27,872 nucleotides of DNA from Hyphomicrobiales bacterium (lineage in GTDB: Bacteria; Pseudomonadota; Alphaproteobacteria; Rhizobiales; JALURZ01). A program made the translations under genes and the position numbers. The stretch spans positions 1-27,872 of the forward strand of contig JALURZ010000148.1 in the NCBI GenBank assembly GCA_027058735.1, given 5' to 3'. Below, in pieces: positions 1 through 8,667 of this stretch (within the stretch, counting starts at the first letter, position 1; each line of letters opens with the position of its first letter). The notes below the pieces were generated by a model. It searched no databases, was not told the origin of the DNA, and saw nothing but the letters and a program-made list of their open reading frames with translations.

Positions 1-874
1 ATTCAAACCGGACATCGAACTGATCGGCCTTGAAGGCTTCCAGCGCGATGGTACTGTCGCGAAAATATTCGACACGGATCTCATCGAAATTGTGGCGGCC
101 CACATTGACCGGCAGATCCTTGCCCCAGTAATTCTCGACCCGCCTCAAGCTCAGCGTCTTGCCCGCATCCACCGTGGCGATACGGTAAGGGCCGCTGCCC
201 AGGGGCGGTACCAGCGTCGTGGAGAAAAAATCCCGCTTCTTGCCGCTGTCATCGCTTCCTTCCCAATAATGTTTGGGCAGGACGGTCATCTGGCCGACGA
301 TCAGCGGCAGTTCCCGGTTGCCTTTTGAATCGAATGTGAACGTGACCGAGCGCTCGCCGGTTTTTTCCGCCTTGACCACGTTGGCGTAGTAATAGGCGTA
401 GCGGGGATGGCCCTCTTTCAGGGCTTTCAGGCTGAATATGACGTCGTCCGGCGTGACCGGCCTGCCATCGTGCCAGCGGGCTTCGGGGCGCAGCGTGAAC
501 GTGGCGGAAGAATAGTCGGGCGGGTAGGAGACGGTCTCGGCGAGCAATCCGTATTCCGAACTTGGCTCGTCACTCGAATTGACCATCAGGGTATCATAAA
601 TGAGGCCGCTCAGGGACGCGGCGGTGCCCTTGAGCAGGAACGGATTGAGATTATCGAATGTTCCAAGGGCGCTGATGCGCAGCACGCCGCCTTTGGGCGC
701 ATTGGGATTCACATAGTCGAAATTCTTGAAATCGGCCGGATATTTGAGCGCCCCGAACAGGGAGAGCCCGTAGCGTTTCTCCTGCGCGCGGGCATCGCCG
801 AACCCGGCGGCCAGCGCGAACAGCGCGACAAGCAGGCAGGCCGCCCTGATCGGCATCATTCGTGCAGGCCTCAT
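1..874 (-). CDS. yejA: YejA-type extracellular solute-binding protein (peptide ABC transporter), 3' end cut by window edge
   Basis: Periplasmic substrate-binding protein (SBP family 5) of a Yej-type ABC importer for oligopeptides. Only the first 291 codons lie in the window; the frame is open to base 1. The start at 874 is followed by a signal peptide (basic MRPAR, then a Leu/Ala-rich core, ending near ARAQ, about residue 31). The mature protein begins with the block typical of YejA (GLSLFGALKYPADFKNFDY, then VNPNAPKGG), followed by the family-5 SBP pattern (FDNLNPF, LIYDTLM, ARWHDGRPVTPDDVIFSL, GSGPYR). A purine-rich GGGAAAG sits just before the ATG; a second in-frame ATG lies five codons in. 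It lies 159 bp downstream of cycM on the same strand. The yejBEF permease genes would be expected beyond the left edge, which I cannot see. Family assignment is firm; the exact substrate is inferred. Confidence 0.88.
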   Translation of the reverse strand, partial: MRPARMMPIRAACLLVALFALAAGFGDARAQEKRYGLSLFGALKYPADFKNFDYVNPNAPKGGVLRISALGTFDNLNPFLLKGTAASLSGLIYDTLMVNSSDEPSSEYGLLAETVSYPPDYSSATFTLRPEARWHDGRPVTPDDVIFSLKALKEGHPRYAYYYANVVKAEKTGERSVTFTFDSKGNRELPLIVGQMTVLPKHYWEGSDDSGKKRDFFSTTLVPPLGSGPYRIATVDAGKTLSLRRVENYWGKDLPVNVGRHNFDEIRVEYFRDSTIALEAFKADQFDVRFE

Positions 875-1033
875 GACTTTCCCTTTGAATCTGTCAAAAC
901 CAGCCATCGCATCCATGCCAGTTGGTGGCCGATTGTGGCGTTTTTCAGGACTTTGCAACGGATTCCGGCCATTGCCCCGAAAATACGCATCACATCGGGT
1001 TGATGCATCCGCAACCGCCCAGCCCGCCTGGCG

Positions 1034-1591
1034 CTATTCCTCGGGCAGGGGAACCGAAGACGATCCCAGCGATCGCAAATATGCCAGCAAATCGGCACGA
1101 TCCTTCGGTTTTTTCACGCCGGGAAAAGTCATTTTCGTGCCCGGCATGAACTGTTTGGGCTTGGCCAGGAACGCCGCCAGTTCCTCATATCCCCAGGTGC
1201 CGCCTTCCGACGCCATTTTCAGCAGGGCGTCAGAATAGGAAAACCCGGCCACACCACCCATCTTCTTGCCCAGAACGGCGAACAGATTCGGGCCGATCTT
1301 GTTGGCGCCGCCGCTGTTGAAGGTATGACAGGCCGCGCATGTCCTGGCCACTTTGGCGCCGCGTTCAACATCGGCGGCGGCCATGAGCGCGGCCAGCGAA
1401 ACGACCTCCTCGGGGGCGGCTTGCTCGGGCTTTTCTTCGCCCTGCCCAGCCTGCGCCACCTCAACCTTGTAGCCGGGCTTGTCCGGGAGGGGGCTGGAAT
1501 AGATAAACCCGGCAAAAAGGCGCACGACCATGACCATCAGCACCGAAAACAATACGGCCCCGGCGATCTTGTTATAGAAGAAGGTATCCAT
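1034..1591 (-). CDS. cycM: Membrane-anchored class I cytochrome c (CycM / c552-like)
   Basis: Electron carrier tethered to the periplasmic face of the inner membrane; in related bacteria CycM passes electrons from the bc1 complex to the aa3 terminal oxidase. The 185-aa protein has one N-terminal membrane anchor (about residues 9-30), a Glu/Ala/Pro-rich linker (about 38-65) and a mitochondrial-type cytochrome c domain. The haem site is CAACH (85-89) and the predicted sixth ligand is Met154 in PGTKM. The start at 1591 is chosen because the anchor follows at once; the frame is open to 1642, but the 17 extra residues look non-coding. The Shine-Dalgarno match is weak. A candidate promoter lies 76-104 bp upstream. 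Divergent from kdsB. Confidence 0.93.
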   Translation of the reverse strand: MDTFFYNKIAGAVLFSVLMVMVVRLFAGFIYSSPLPDKPGYKVEVAQAGQGEEKPEQAAPEEVVSLAALMAAADVERGAKVARTCAACHTFNSGGANKIGPNLFAVLGKKMGGVAGFSYSDALLKMASEGGTWGYEELAAFLAKPKQFMPGTKMTFPGVKKPKDRADLLAYLRSLGSSSVPLPEE

Positions 1592-1666
1592 GAAACTGCC
1601 CGATCGTATGACGCTTGGCTCAATCCCGGTTCGCCCGGACACCGCGAGGCGCCCAGATTGGCGCGC

Positions 1667-1695
1667 AGACTAGGTGTTTCTGCGCCGCCTGACAA
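1667..1695 (-). promoter_or_regulatory. Candidate sigma70-type promoter for cycM
   Basis: On the minus strand TTGTCA (1690-1695) is separated by exactly 17 bp from TAGTCT (1667-1672). The -35 box is good, the -10 box mediocre. It would give a leader of about 70 nt before cycM. It lies in the 172-bp divergent cycM/kdsB region. On the plus strand of the same region TATAAC (1700-1705) could be the kdsB -10 box, with only a poor -35 (TTTCTG, 1677-1682). Confidence 0.4.
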
Positions 1696-1763
1696 CACGT
1701 ATAACGATAACCGCGTGATGTTCAAGGACAACAGACCCCGCGGGTCTTCGGAGGTCAGAAACC

Positions 1764-2528
1764 GTGACGAAAATTTCCGCCGCCGGCCGGCGCGCAACGA
1801 CCGCGATCGTCATTCCGGCGCGCATGCGCTCCAGCCGCCTGCCCGGAAAACCCCTTGCCGATATCGCCGGCAGGCCGATGATCGTGCATGTCTGGCGCAA
1901 GGCGATCGCTGCGGCCTGCGGACAGGTGATCGTCGCTGCGGCCGACATCGAGATCGCCGATGCGATCAAGGCGCAAGGCGGGGTTGCCTGTCTGACGCGG
2001 CAGGATTTGCCGAGCGGGTCCGACCGGGTTGCGGATGCGCTCGGGCGGCTCGACACGGCCAGGCGCTACCAGACCGTCATCAATCTGCAGGGCGACCTGC
2101 CGGCCATCGATCCGCGCGCCATCCGCCAGTGCCTGAGGCCGCTGGCCGATCCGGCGGTCGATATCGCGACGCTCGCCTTTTCCAGCAACGATGCGCAGGA
2201 GCGCATCGACCCCAATGTGGTCAAGGTTGTGGCGGAAATGGATGCAACCGGCACACTGGGCCGGGCCCGCGATTTCCGCCGCGAACTGCCCCACGATCAC
2301 GCCGGGCCGCATCTGCATCATGTGGGCGTCTACGCCTATCGCAGAAGCGCGCTGGAGACCTTCGTCAAGATGCCGCAAAGCGCCCGGGAAAAGGCGGCCC
2401 GCCTGGAACAGTTGCGCGCGCTGGATGCCGGGATGCGCATCGACCTGGCGCTCGTTGACAGCCTGCCTCTTGGTGTCGATACTCCCGCCGACCTGGACCG
2501 CGCGAGGGCGCTCTTGGAACGATCGTGA
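1764..2528 (+). CDS. kdsB: 3-deoxy-manno-octulosonate cytidylyltransferase (CMP-Kdo synthetase)
   Basis: Couples CTP and Kdo to CMP-Kdo, the donor for the inner core of lipopolysaccharide; cytoplasmic. 254 aa, normal for the family. Visible motifs are the nucleotide-binding IPAR...SSRLPGKPL (17-31), the SGSDRVADAL segment (84-93), LQGDLPAIDP (108-117; the metal-binding Asp111 is present and Leu replaces the Glu of the E. coli QGDEP motif), HHVGVYAYRR, and the late EQLRALDAG signature. The start is GTG at 1764 with a clear GGAGG (about 1749-1753) at good spacing. The gene ends in GTGA at 2525-2528, overlapping a possible early GTG start for pheA, so the two are probably co-transcribed. Kdo synthesis marks a Gram-negative host. 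Confidence 0.95.
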   Translation: MTKISAAGRRATTAIVIPARMRSSRLPGKPLADIAGRPMIVHVWRKAIAAACGQVIVAAADIEIADAIKAQGGVACLTRQDLPSGSDRVADALGRLDTARRYQTVINLQGDLPAIDPRAIRQCLRPLADPAVDIATLAFSSNDAQERIDPNVVKVVAEMDATGTLGRARDFRRELPHDHAGPHLHHVGVYAYRRSALETFVKMPQSAREKAARLEQLRALDAGMRIDLALVDSLPLGVDTPADLDRARALLERS

Positions 2529-2581
2529 AACCGGCACCGGGCGGCCCCCGCGCCGCCGCTGCGCCAAGAAGGGATGGCAGC

Positions 2582-3439
2582 GTGAACGCCAGCGCAATTG
2601 AGAAGATCGCCTATCAGGGCGAACCGGGCGCCAACTCGCATATCGCCTGCCGCGCGGTCTATCCGGACCACGAGGCGATCGCCTGCGATACGTTTGAAGA
2701 CACCTTCGCCGAGATTGCGTCGGAAAATGCCTCGCTCGCCATGATCCCGATCGAAAATTCGGTGGCCGGCCGGGTCGCCGATATCCATCGTCTGCTGCCC
2801 GCATCGCAGCTCTATATCGTCGGCGAACATTTCCAGCGCGTGAACCATCAGTTGCTGGCGCCCAGGGGGGCATCGCTGGAGACGATCAAATCCGTCCACA
2901 GCCACACCATGGCGCTTGGCCAATGCCGCCGGATCATCGGCGAGCTTGGCCTGAAACCGGTGGTGGCCGCGGATACTGCCGGGGCGGCGCGCGAGGTCGC
3001 GGAAACCGGCGATCCGGCGCACTGCGCGATTGCCTCCCAATTGGCGGCCGAAGTCTATGGCCTGCAGGTCCTGCGCAGCGATATCGAGGACGCCGACCAC
3101 AACACGACGCGTTTTCTGGTGCTCAGCGCCGAGCCCGACGATGCCGAGCCCGGCAATGGCGAGATCATCACCACCTTCGTGTTCCGCGTCCGCAACCTGC
3201 CCGCCGCCCTGTACAAGGCGATGGGCGGGTTCGCCACCAACGGCATCAACATGACGAAGCTGGAGTCCTATCAACTGGGCGGCAGTTTCACCGCAACCCA
3301 GTTTTATGCCGACATTGAAGGCCACCCCTCGGACCGGCCGGTCCGCCTGGCGCTTGAGGAACTGGAATTCTTCACCTCATACCTGAAGGTGCTGGGCATT
3401 TATCCGGCAAGTCCCTACCGGGCGGAAAACAACAGCTAG
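2582..3439 (+). CDS. pheA: Prephenate dehydratase with C-terminal ACT domain
   Basis: Converts prephenate to phenylpyruvate in phenylalanine biosynthesis. This is the monofunctional alphaproteobacterial form with no chorismate mutase domain. Of 285 aa, residues about 7-182 form the catalytic domain (IAYQGEPGANSHIA, MIPIENSVAGRVADIH, VVAADTAGAA) with the catalytic NTTRF (Thr176-Arg177-Phe178). Residues about 197-275 are the ACT domain with the Phe-binding ESY triad (228-230), so feedback inhibition by Phe is likely. The start is uncertain: GTG 2582 has AAGAAGGG 8-9 bp upstream and gives the normal family N-terminus. GTG 2525, overlapping the kdsB stop, would add 19 low-complexity Pro/Ala/Arg residues. 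The gene shares its stop (CTAG, 3436-3439) with convergent nudC. Confidence 0.94.
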   Translation: MNASAIEKIAYQGEPGANSHIACRAVYPDHEAIACDTFEDTFAEIASENASLAMIPIENSVAGRVADIHRLLPASQLYIVGEHFQRVNHQLLAPRGASLETIKSVHSHTMALGQCRRIIGELGLKPVVAADTAGAAREVAETGDPAHCAIASQLAAEVYGLQVLRSDIEDADHNTTRFLVLSAEPDDAEPGNGEIITTFVFRVRNLPAALYKAMGGFATNGINMTKLESYQLGGSFTATQFYADIEGHPSDRPVRLALEELEFFTSYLKVLGIYPASPYRAENNS

Positions 3440-4383
3440 GCGCCGGCGGCGACCGACTTCATGAGCTGGCGGGCGATGGAAATTTCCGAAGGTGCGAGAA
3501 GGCCTTCCGGGTGCGTGCCGGCGAGCATGTGCTTCAACTCGTCGAGGGAGAACCAGCGCGCATCTTCCAGTTCGCTATAGTCGATCCGCAGGGCGGTGGT
3601 ACTCGCCTCGCCAAATCCGCCGATCATGAGCGTGGAGGGAAACGGCCAGGGCTGGCTGGAATGGTAGCGAAAGGCGCTGATCTCAACGCCGGTTTCCTCC
3701 AGTATCTCGCGTCTGGCCGCTTCCCCCAGGCTTTCGCCGGGCTCCACGAAGCCGGCCAGCGCCGAATAGACCCCGGGCGCGAACCGCGCCTGACGCCCAA
3801 GCAGGAAATCGTTGCCGTGCCGCACCATCATGATGATGACCGGATCGACGCGCGGGAAGTGCTCGCGCGAACATCGCGGGCAGACCCGTTTGGTGCCCGC
3901 GGGCGAAGGCCCGGTCTTCTCTCCGCAGCCGGCGCAAAACCGATGCTCCCGGTGCCAGCAGATGAGGGAACGGGCCTGCGCCAGCAGGCTCAGGTCGGCG
4001 GCATCGAGCAGCGCCTGCACCGCAAGGGACCGCAGATCGATCCACTTGGTCCGCCCGTCGCCCCCCATGTCCTGCCGGTCCGGATCGAGCGGAGCGGCGA
4101 ACCGCGCCCGTCCCTCGCCGTCCAGCCCCAGAAAAATCACCGGCTCGCGAAACCGCTCCGCAATCCGGGGATCGGCGAGCGGCAGCCAGTCAATGGCCGC
4201 ACCTTCCCGCGCCCGGCCGTTGATGCGGATGCCGGGCCGGTCCTCGGCGAAGGGCAGGATCAGGCTGGCGGGATTGTGCCGGTGCCGGTCGATGAACCCG
4301 CGGTCTTCGCGCAGGTTGTCGGCGCGGTCCAGCCGGTTGCCGGAAAAACAGTGCAGGAAGGGCAGGTCGGACATCGGCGCCAT
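3436..4383 (-). CDS. nudC: NADH pyrophosphatase / NAD-capped RNA hydrolase
   Basis: Nudix hydrolase that cleaves NADH to NMNH and AMP and, in the characterised family, removes NAD caps from RNA. 315 aa in the family order: a variable N-terminal domain, a zinc ribbon with four cysteines (C150-x2-C153 and C168-x2-C171), then the complete Nudix box (211-233, GFVEPGES...REILEETGV) and the NudC-specific SQPWPFPSTLM (243-253). The zinc ribbon and the SQPWPFP motif separate it from ordinary Nudix enzymes. Starts at 4383 or, three codons later, at 4374 are both possible. It converges on pheA with a four-base overlap, and its 5' end faces the SRP RNA gene. Confidence 0.95.
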   Translation of the reverse strand: MAPMSDLPFLHCFSGNRLDRADNLREDRGFIDRHRHNPASLILPFAEDRPGIRINGRAREGAAIDWLPLADPRIAERFREPVIFLGLDGEGRARFAAPLDPDRQDMGGDGRTKWIDLRSLAVQALLDAADLSLLAQARSLICWHREHRFCAGCGEKTGPSPAGTKRVCPRCSREHFPRVDPVIIMMVRHGNDFLLGRQARFAPGVYSALAGFVEPGESLGEAARREILEETGVEISAFRYHSSQPWPFPSTLMIGGFGEASTTALRIDYSELEDARWFSLDELKHMLAGTHPEGLLAPSEISIARQLMKSVAAGA

Positions 4384-4459
4384 TGGGCCTCATCGTGCCG
4401 GTCAGGTCAAGCGGTCCGCGCATGGGTCGATTGCATGGGGACGAGGCGCGCGTTACGCC

Positions 4460-4490
4460 TTGCCAAGGGGCGGGCAAAGTTTGGTATAGT
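4460..4490 (+). promoter_or_regulatory. Candidate promoter of the SRP RNA gene
   Basis: TTGCCA (4460-4465) and TATAGT (4485-4490) are separated by 19 bp, slightly long. The predicted start, about 4497, coincides with the 5' end of the SRP RNA stem, which supports the call. Confidence 0.5.
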
Positions 4491-4494
4491 GGCC

Positions 4495-4595
4495 CCCGGG
4501 AGGTTGGCGGCGGACGGATCGCCCGCCAACCGGGTCAGGTCCGGAAGGAAGCAGCCCTAACGGGTCAGAACCGGGTCGCCGTTCAACCTCCTTTT
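4495..4595 (+). ncRNA. ffs: Signal recognition particle RNA (4.5S, bacterial small type)
   Basis: RNA scaffold of the signal recognition particle; binds Ffh and drives co-translational targeting of membrane proteins. The near-invariant apical block is present: GGTCAGGTCCGGAAGGAAGC (4533-4552), followed by AGCCCTAA, including the GGAA tetraloop. The ends pair: GGAGGTTG (4499-4506) with CAACCTCC (4584-4591), giving one long hairpin of about 100 nt. It sits between nudC and dnaX, a common alphaproteobacterial location. End positions are accurate to about 5 nt. A short T-run (4592-4595) follows the closing stem and may help termination. Confidence 0.95.
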
Positions 4596-4647
4596 CCGCA
4601 CAAACGGGGTTTGGCGCCGGAGCAGGGCGCCGCAACGCGAAAACGGC

Positions 4648-6441
4648 ATGAGCGGCAGAAAAAAATCAAAGACCACGCGCGCGGCGGTGCAGGGACCGGG
4701 CGAGGGCTACCGGGTACTGGCGCGCAAATACCGGCCGCGGACCTTCGATGAACTGATCGGCCAGGATGCGATGGTGCGCACCTTGGCCAATGCCTTCGAG
4801 ACCGGACGCATCGCCCAGGCCTATATGCTGACCGGGGTGCGCGGCGTCGGCAAGACGACGACCGCGCGGCTGATCGCGCGCGCCCTCAATTACACCGGGG
4901 CCGAACGGGACCAGCCAAGCCTGAAGATGGACGCCATCGGCGATCACTGCGAGGCGATCCTGGAATCGCGCCATATCGATGTGCTGGAAATGGATGCGGC
5001 GTCTCATACCGGCATCGACGATGTGCGCGAAATCATCGAAGCGGTGCGCTACAAGCCCGCCAGCGCGCGCTACAGGGTTTACATCATCGACGAAGTCCAC
5101 ATGCTGTCGCGCCAGGCCTTCAACGGGCTTCTGAAAACCCTCGAAGAGCCGCCGCCCCATGTCAAGTTCATCTTCGCCACGACCGAGGTGCCCAAGGTGC
5201 CGGTCACCGTGTTATCGCGTTGTCAGCGGTTCGATCTGCGCCGCGTCGATGGCGAAACCCTGGGCAAACATCTGACTACCGTCGCGGGGCGCGAAAATGT
5301 CGAAATCTCCGCGGACGCGCTGGCGCAGATCGTGCGCGCGTCGGAAGGCTCGGTGCGCGATGCCCTGTCGATCCTCGACCAGGCGATCGCCCATGACGGG
5401 GACAGGGTATCCGGCGATACCGTGCGCGCCATGCTGGCGGTCGCGGATCGCGGGCGCATTGCCGATCTGTTCGAGCACATCATGGGCGGGGCCACCGACA
5501 AGGCGCTCGGGGAACTGGAAAACCAGTATTTCTCCGGCGTCGATCCGCTGACCATGGTGGGCGATCTCGCCGATTATGTGCACTGGGTGACCCGGCTGAA
5601 AATGATCCCCGGCGGCGGCGATGATCCCGCCTATTCGCCGGAGGAAAACAGGCGCGGGCAGGCCTTCGCGCGGACCCTTGGCGTTGCCGCGCTGGTGCGC
5701 GCCTGGCAGATATTGCTCAAGGGGCTTGGCGAGGTGCGCGTGGCGCCCGACCCGGCTGCGGCCGCCGATATGCTCATCGTGCGCCTGGCTCATGTGAGCG
5801 ATCTGCCCGCACCCGATGAACTGGTGCGCCAATTGACGGCCGGCGACAGCGCGGACCCGGCCCAGCGCGCTGGCGCCGGAGCAGCACTGGCCGGCGGGCC
5901 GGATGGCGGTGCGGATGCCCGCGCGCGTGTTCAAGCCGGTGCGGGGTCGGTGTCGCGGGCCGTTGCGCCGCAGCCCGCGCGTGATCCGGTCGCGACCGAA
6001 ACGGGCCCGCCTGAAACGGCGCTCCAGCCATCATCGTTCGAGCAGGTCGTGGCGCTGGCGCGCGCGAAACGCGATATTCAGTTGACCGGCCAGCTTGAGC
6101 GTTCCGTCCGGGTTGTCGATTTCCGGCCCGGGCAGATTTGCGTCCATCTGGTCGATGGCGCGCCGGGGTCGCTGGCCAACGATCTGGCGCGCAAGCTCGG
6201 CGAATGGACCGGTGAGCGCTGGATGGTGACGGTTGAAACCACGCCGTGCGAAGACGCTGCGCCGACGCTTGCCGAACAGCGCCGGACGGCGAGAAAGGCG
6301 CGGATCGAGTCGGTCAGGAACGATCCCCTGGTCGCCGCCGTCCTGGAGACCTTTCCCGGCGCGGAAATTGTCGAGGTGCGCGATGTCGCGGCCGGTGGCG
6401 AGCGCGCATCCGGCGCGGATGAGACAGACAGAGGAGCCTGA
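4648..6441 (+). CDS. dnaX: DNA polymerase III subunits gamma/tau
   Basis: Clamp-loader ATPase of the replicative polymerase. 597 aa. The AAA+ domain occupies about 20-230, with Walker A GVRGVGKT (63-70), Walker B IIDEVH (146-151) and the SRC sensor (190-192). Domain III follows to about 380, then an Ala/Pro-rich linker (about 395-455) and a C-terminal tau domain (about 455-580). The zinc module between Walker A and B has lost its cysteines; only Cys101 remains in that stretch, as in other alphaproteobacterial DnaX. I see no obvious internal slippery site for producing a separate gamma form. The ATG at 4648 has only a weak ribosome site. The stop is 3 bp from ybaB. First gene of dnaX-ybaB-recR, downstream of ffs. 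Confidence 0.96.
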   Translation: MSGRKKSKTTRAAVQGPGEGYRVLARKYRPRTFDELIGQDAMVRTLANAFETGRIAQAYMLTGVRGVGKTTTARLIARALNYTGAERDQPSLKMDAIGDHCEAILESRHIDVLEMDAASHTGIDDVREIIEAVRYKPASARYRVYIIDEVHMLSRQAFNGLLKTLEEPPPHVKFIFATTEVPKVPVTVLSRCQRFDLRRVDGETLGKHLTTVAGRENVEISADALAQIVRASEGSVRDALSILDQAIAHDGDRVSGDTVRAMLAVADRGRIADLFEHIMGGATDKALGELENQYFSGVDPLTMVGDLADYVHWVTRLKMIPGGGDDPAYSPEENRRGQAFARTLGVAALVRAWQILLKGLGEVRVAPDPAAAADMLIVRLAHVSDLPAPDELVRQLTAGDSADPAQRAGAGAALAGGPDGGADARARVQAGAGSVSRAVAPQPARDPVATETGPPETALQPSSFEQVVALARAKRDIQLTGQLERSVRVVDFRPGQICVHLVDGAPGSLANDLARKLGEWTGERWMVTVETTPCEDAAPTLAEQRRTARKARIESVRNDPLVAAVLETFPGAEIVEVRDVAAGGERASGADETDRGA

Positions 6442-6444
6442 GGC

Positions 6445-6768
6445 GTGATCAAGAATATCGGCGATCTGATGAAACAGGCCCAGGAGATGCAAGGCAGAAT
6501 GGCCGATGTGCAATCTCAACTGGGTGCGCTCGAAATTACCGGTACGGCCGGTGGCGGGCTGGTGTCGGTTACCCTGTCGGGCACCGGGGTGATGAGCGGG
6601 CTGGAAATCGACGACAGCCTGCTGAAGCCGGACGAAAAGGAAATTCTGGAGGACTTGCTGGTCGCCGCCCACGCGGACGCCAAAAGCAAGGTCGAGGGCG
6701 CCATTGCCGAAAAAATGAAAGAAGTGACCGGTGGCATACCCCTGCCGCCGGGGTTCAACCTCGGCTGA
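6445..6768 (+). CDS. ybaB: YbaB/EbfC family nucleoid-associated protein
   Basis: Small DNA-binding protein (107 aa) that forms a dimer with extended helices. The family usually sits between dnaX and recR, as here, and is thought to act in nucleoid organisation or recombination. The N-terminal heptad-rich helix (about 1-27: MIKNIGDLMKQAQEMQ...), the central GGGLVSVTLSG sheet (about 36-46) and the Pro/Gly tail ending IPLPPGFNLG are typical. The start is GTG at 6445 with GAGGAG (6431-6436) at normal spacing; only three bases separate it from the dnaX stop, so translation is probably coupled. Confidence 0.94.
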   Translation: MIKNIGDLMKQAQEMQGRMADVQSQLGALEITGTAGGGLVSVTLSGTGVMSGLEIDDSLLKPDEKEILEDLLVAAHADAKSKVEGAIAEKMKEVTGGIPLPPGFNLG

Positions 6769-6817
6769 CGATAACGTCCCGGTGGCGGCCCGCCCCGGCT
6801 CTTGAGGACACCAGCCC

Positions 6818-7420
6818 ATGCGCAGTGTTGCCGGCCCGCAGATCGAACGCCTCATTCAGTTGCTGGCGAAACTGCCGGGGCTCGGCACCCGTTCCGCGCG
6901 CCGCGCGACCCTTCATCTGATCAACCGCAAGGACCAGTTGATGGCGCCGCTGAGCGTGGCGCTCGAGGTGGCGCTGCGCGAAATTTCCGTATGCACCACC
7001 TGCGGCAATGTGGATAGCTGCAACCCCTGCACCATCTGCCGGGACCAGCGGCGCGAGCCGGACATTCTGTGCGTCGTTGAGGATGTGGGCGATCTGTGGG
7101 CGCTGGAGCGCGCCGCGGCCTTTGCCGGGCGCTATCATGTGCTCGGCGGCACGCTTTCGGCCATCGACGGCATCGGACCCGAGCAGCTCAATATCGCCGC
7201 CCTCGTGGAACGCGCCGGCGCGCCGGAGGTGAAGGAAATCATTCTCGCCACCAACGCCACCGTCGATGGCCAGACCACGGCCCACTACATCACCGACCGG
7301 CTGGGGGAGGCGGATGTGCGGATTTCGCGGCTCGCCCACGGGGTGCCCGTCGGCGGCGAGCTTGACTATCTCGACGAGGGCACCTTGTCGGCCGCGGTCA
7401 AATCGCGCCGGCCGTTTTAA
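6818..7420 (+). CDS. recR: Recombination mediator RecR
   Basis: Ring-forming DNA clamp that works with RecO (and RecF) to load RecA on gapped DNA. 200 aa, full length. In order: a helix-hairpin-helix (about 10-35, LPGLGTRSARR), a four-cysteine zinc finger (C59, C62, C71, C74), a Toprim domain beginning at ILCVVEDVGD (83-92), and the C-terminal ATP-site-like SRLAHGVPVGGELDYLD. The ATG at 6818 lies 49 bp after ybaB. It converges on rmuC with a 10-bp gap that holds no evident terminator. Confidence 0.96.
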   Translation: MRSVAGPQIERLIQLLAKLPGLGTRSARRATLHLINRKDQLMAPLSVALEVALREISVCTTCGNVDSCNPCTICRDQRREPDILCVVEDVGDLWALERAAAFAGRYHVLGGTLSAIDGIGPEQLNIAALVERAGAPEVKEIILATNATVDGQTTAHYITDRLGEADVRISRLAHGVPVGGELDYLDEGTLSAAVKSRRPF

Positions 7421-7430
7421 GGAACAAAGG

Positions 7431-8618
7431 TCACGAAGCGCGCCGCGCGCGCGCCTTTTTCGGCGCCGGCAGCGCGTCCGCCTCGTTCTCGAAATCCAGT
7501 TGCTCGATGCGCAGGCCCCGTTTGGAGACCTTGTCGGAAGAGATCAGGATTTCCTCGAAATCCTTGCTGGCCTGGCCGAAATGACGCTGCAGATTGAGCA
7601 CCCGCTCGCGCAGGCGATGCACGTCTTGCATCATGCTGGAGACTTCCTTCTGGATCACGCCGGCCTGTTCGCGCATATGGGCGTCTTTCAGGATGGCCTG
7701 CATGGTCTGTACCGCCAGCATGAGCATGTTGGGAGAAACGATGATGATGCGCGCGCGAAACGCCCGCTGGATAACGTCTTCGAAGGCGTCATGCAGGTCG
7801 GCGTAAATGGATTCGGAGGGCAGGAACATGATGGCGGTTTCCTGGGTTTCGCCCGCGATCAGGTATTTCGACGCGATATCATCGATATGTTTCCTGAAGT
7901 CCGTGCGAACCCGGGCCGCCACCGCTTTTTTTTTGGCCGGGTCTTTTTCCCCGCGAAAGGCGTTGATGGATTCAAGGGGAAATTTGGCGTCGATCACGAG
8001 CCCCGCGTCCACATTGGGCAGACGGATCAGGCAATCGGGACGGTTGCCGTTTGACAGCGTCGCCTGAAAATCGAAGGTGCCTTTGGGCAGTGCATCGGCG
8101 ATGATGGACTCCATGCGCCCCTGGCCGAACGCGCCGCGCGACTGTTTGTTGGACAGGATATCCTGCAGGTTCACCATCTGGCCCGACAGGTCGGTGAGTT
8201 TTTTCTGCGCCGTGTCGATGACCGCGAGGCGTTCGTGCAATTCCGCCAGGCTCTGCGATGTCCGCTCGGTATTGCTGGAAATACTCTGCCCCAGCCGGTG
8301 GCCGACATTGTCGAGCCGCTCGTTGAGGGTGCGGCTCAGTTCGGACTGGTGGCTGGCCGAGGATTCGGTCATCGACTTGAGCCAGCCGGCCATCTCGCTC
8401 TGGGCGCGCATGAACGAGGACAACTGCTGCTCCATCTCGCTCTGCCGGCGCGCATCGGCCTCGGCGTGCTGCCGCCCGGCGCGGTTCGCCCGCCACGTCA
8501 ACACCGCCAGCAACACCAGCAGCATGACAGCGCCACCCGCCGCGCCCAGCAGCAGATCGCCGAAATCAAGCACCCACGTCCCCAGCGGCAGAACCGGGGT
8601 TTCCAGATCGATCAACAT
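7431..8618 (-). CDS. rmuC: RmuC-family DNA recombination protein
   Basis: RmuC proteins limit recombination at inverted repeats and have a restriction-endonuclease-like fold; the precise biochemistry is not settled. 395 aa: one N-terminal membrane segment (about 20-41), a long coiled coil rich in Glu/Gln/Arg (about 45-160), then the RmuC domain (about 175-370) with the conserved FGQGRMESII-type entry and VIDAKFPLES, whose Asp-x-Lys is the nuclease-like motif. The C-terminus is basic (KKARARRAS). The frame stays open to 9311, but that part is antisense to def, so I take the ATG at 8618, directly before the membrane segment. Confidence 0.9.
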   Translation of the reverse strand: MLIDLETPVLPLGTWVLDFGDLLLGAAGGAVMLLVLLAVLTWRANRAGRQHAEADARRQSEMEQQLSSFMRAQSEMAGWLKSMTESSASHQSELSRTLNERLDNVGHRLGQSISSNTERTSQSLAELHERLAVIDTAQKKLTDLSGQMVNLQDILSNKQSRGAFGQGRMESIIADALPKGTFDFQATLSNGNRPDCLIRLPNVDAGLVIDAKFPLESINAFRGEKDPAKKKAVAARVRTDFRKHIDDIASKYLIAGETQETAIMFLPSESIYADLHDAFEDVIQRAFRARIIIVSPNMLMLAVQTMQAILKDAHMREQAGVIQKEVSSMMQDVHRLRERVLNLQRHFGQASKDFEEILISSDKVSKRGLRIEQLDFENEADALPAPKKARARRAS

Positions 8619-8667
8619 GGGCGCGAGCCTATCGTGATTCGCGCCTGCGATCAGATCGAAACGTGAA

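Noticed and set aside
2525..2581. 19-residue N-terminal extension of PheA from the GTG overlapping kdsB
   Set aside because: Low-complexity Pro/Ala/Arg sequence without family resemblance; GTG 2582 has a better ribosome site. Kept as an alternative in the pheA entry.
4659..4665. Run of seven A in dnaX as a programmed frameshift site
   Set aside because: It is at codons 4-6, far upstream of where a gamma/tau frameshift would be, and has no stem-loop or nearby stop that would make a useful short product.
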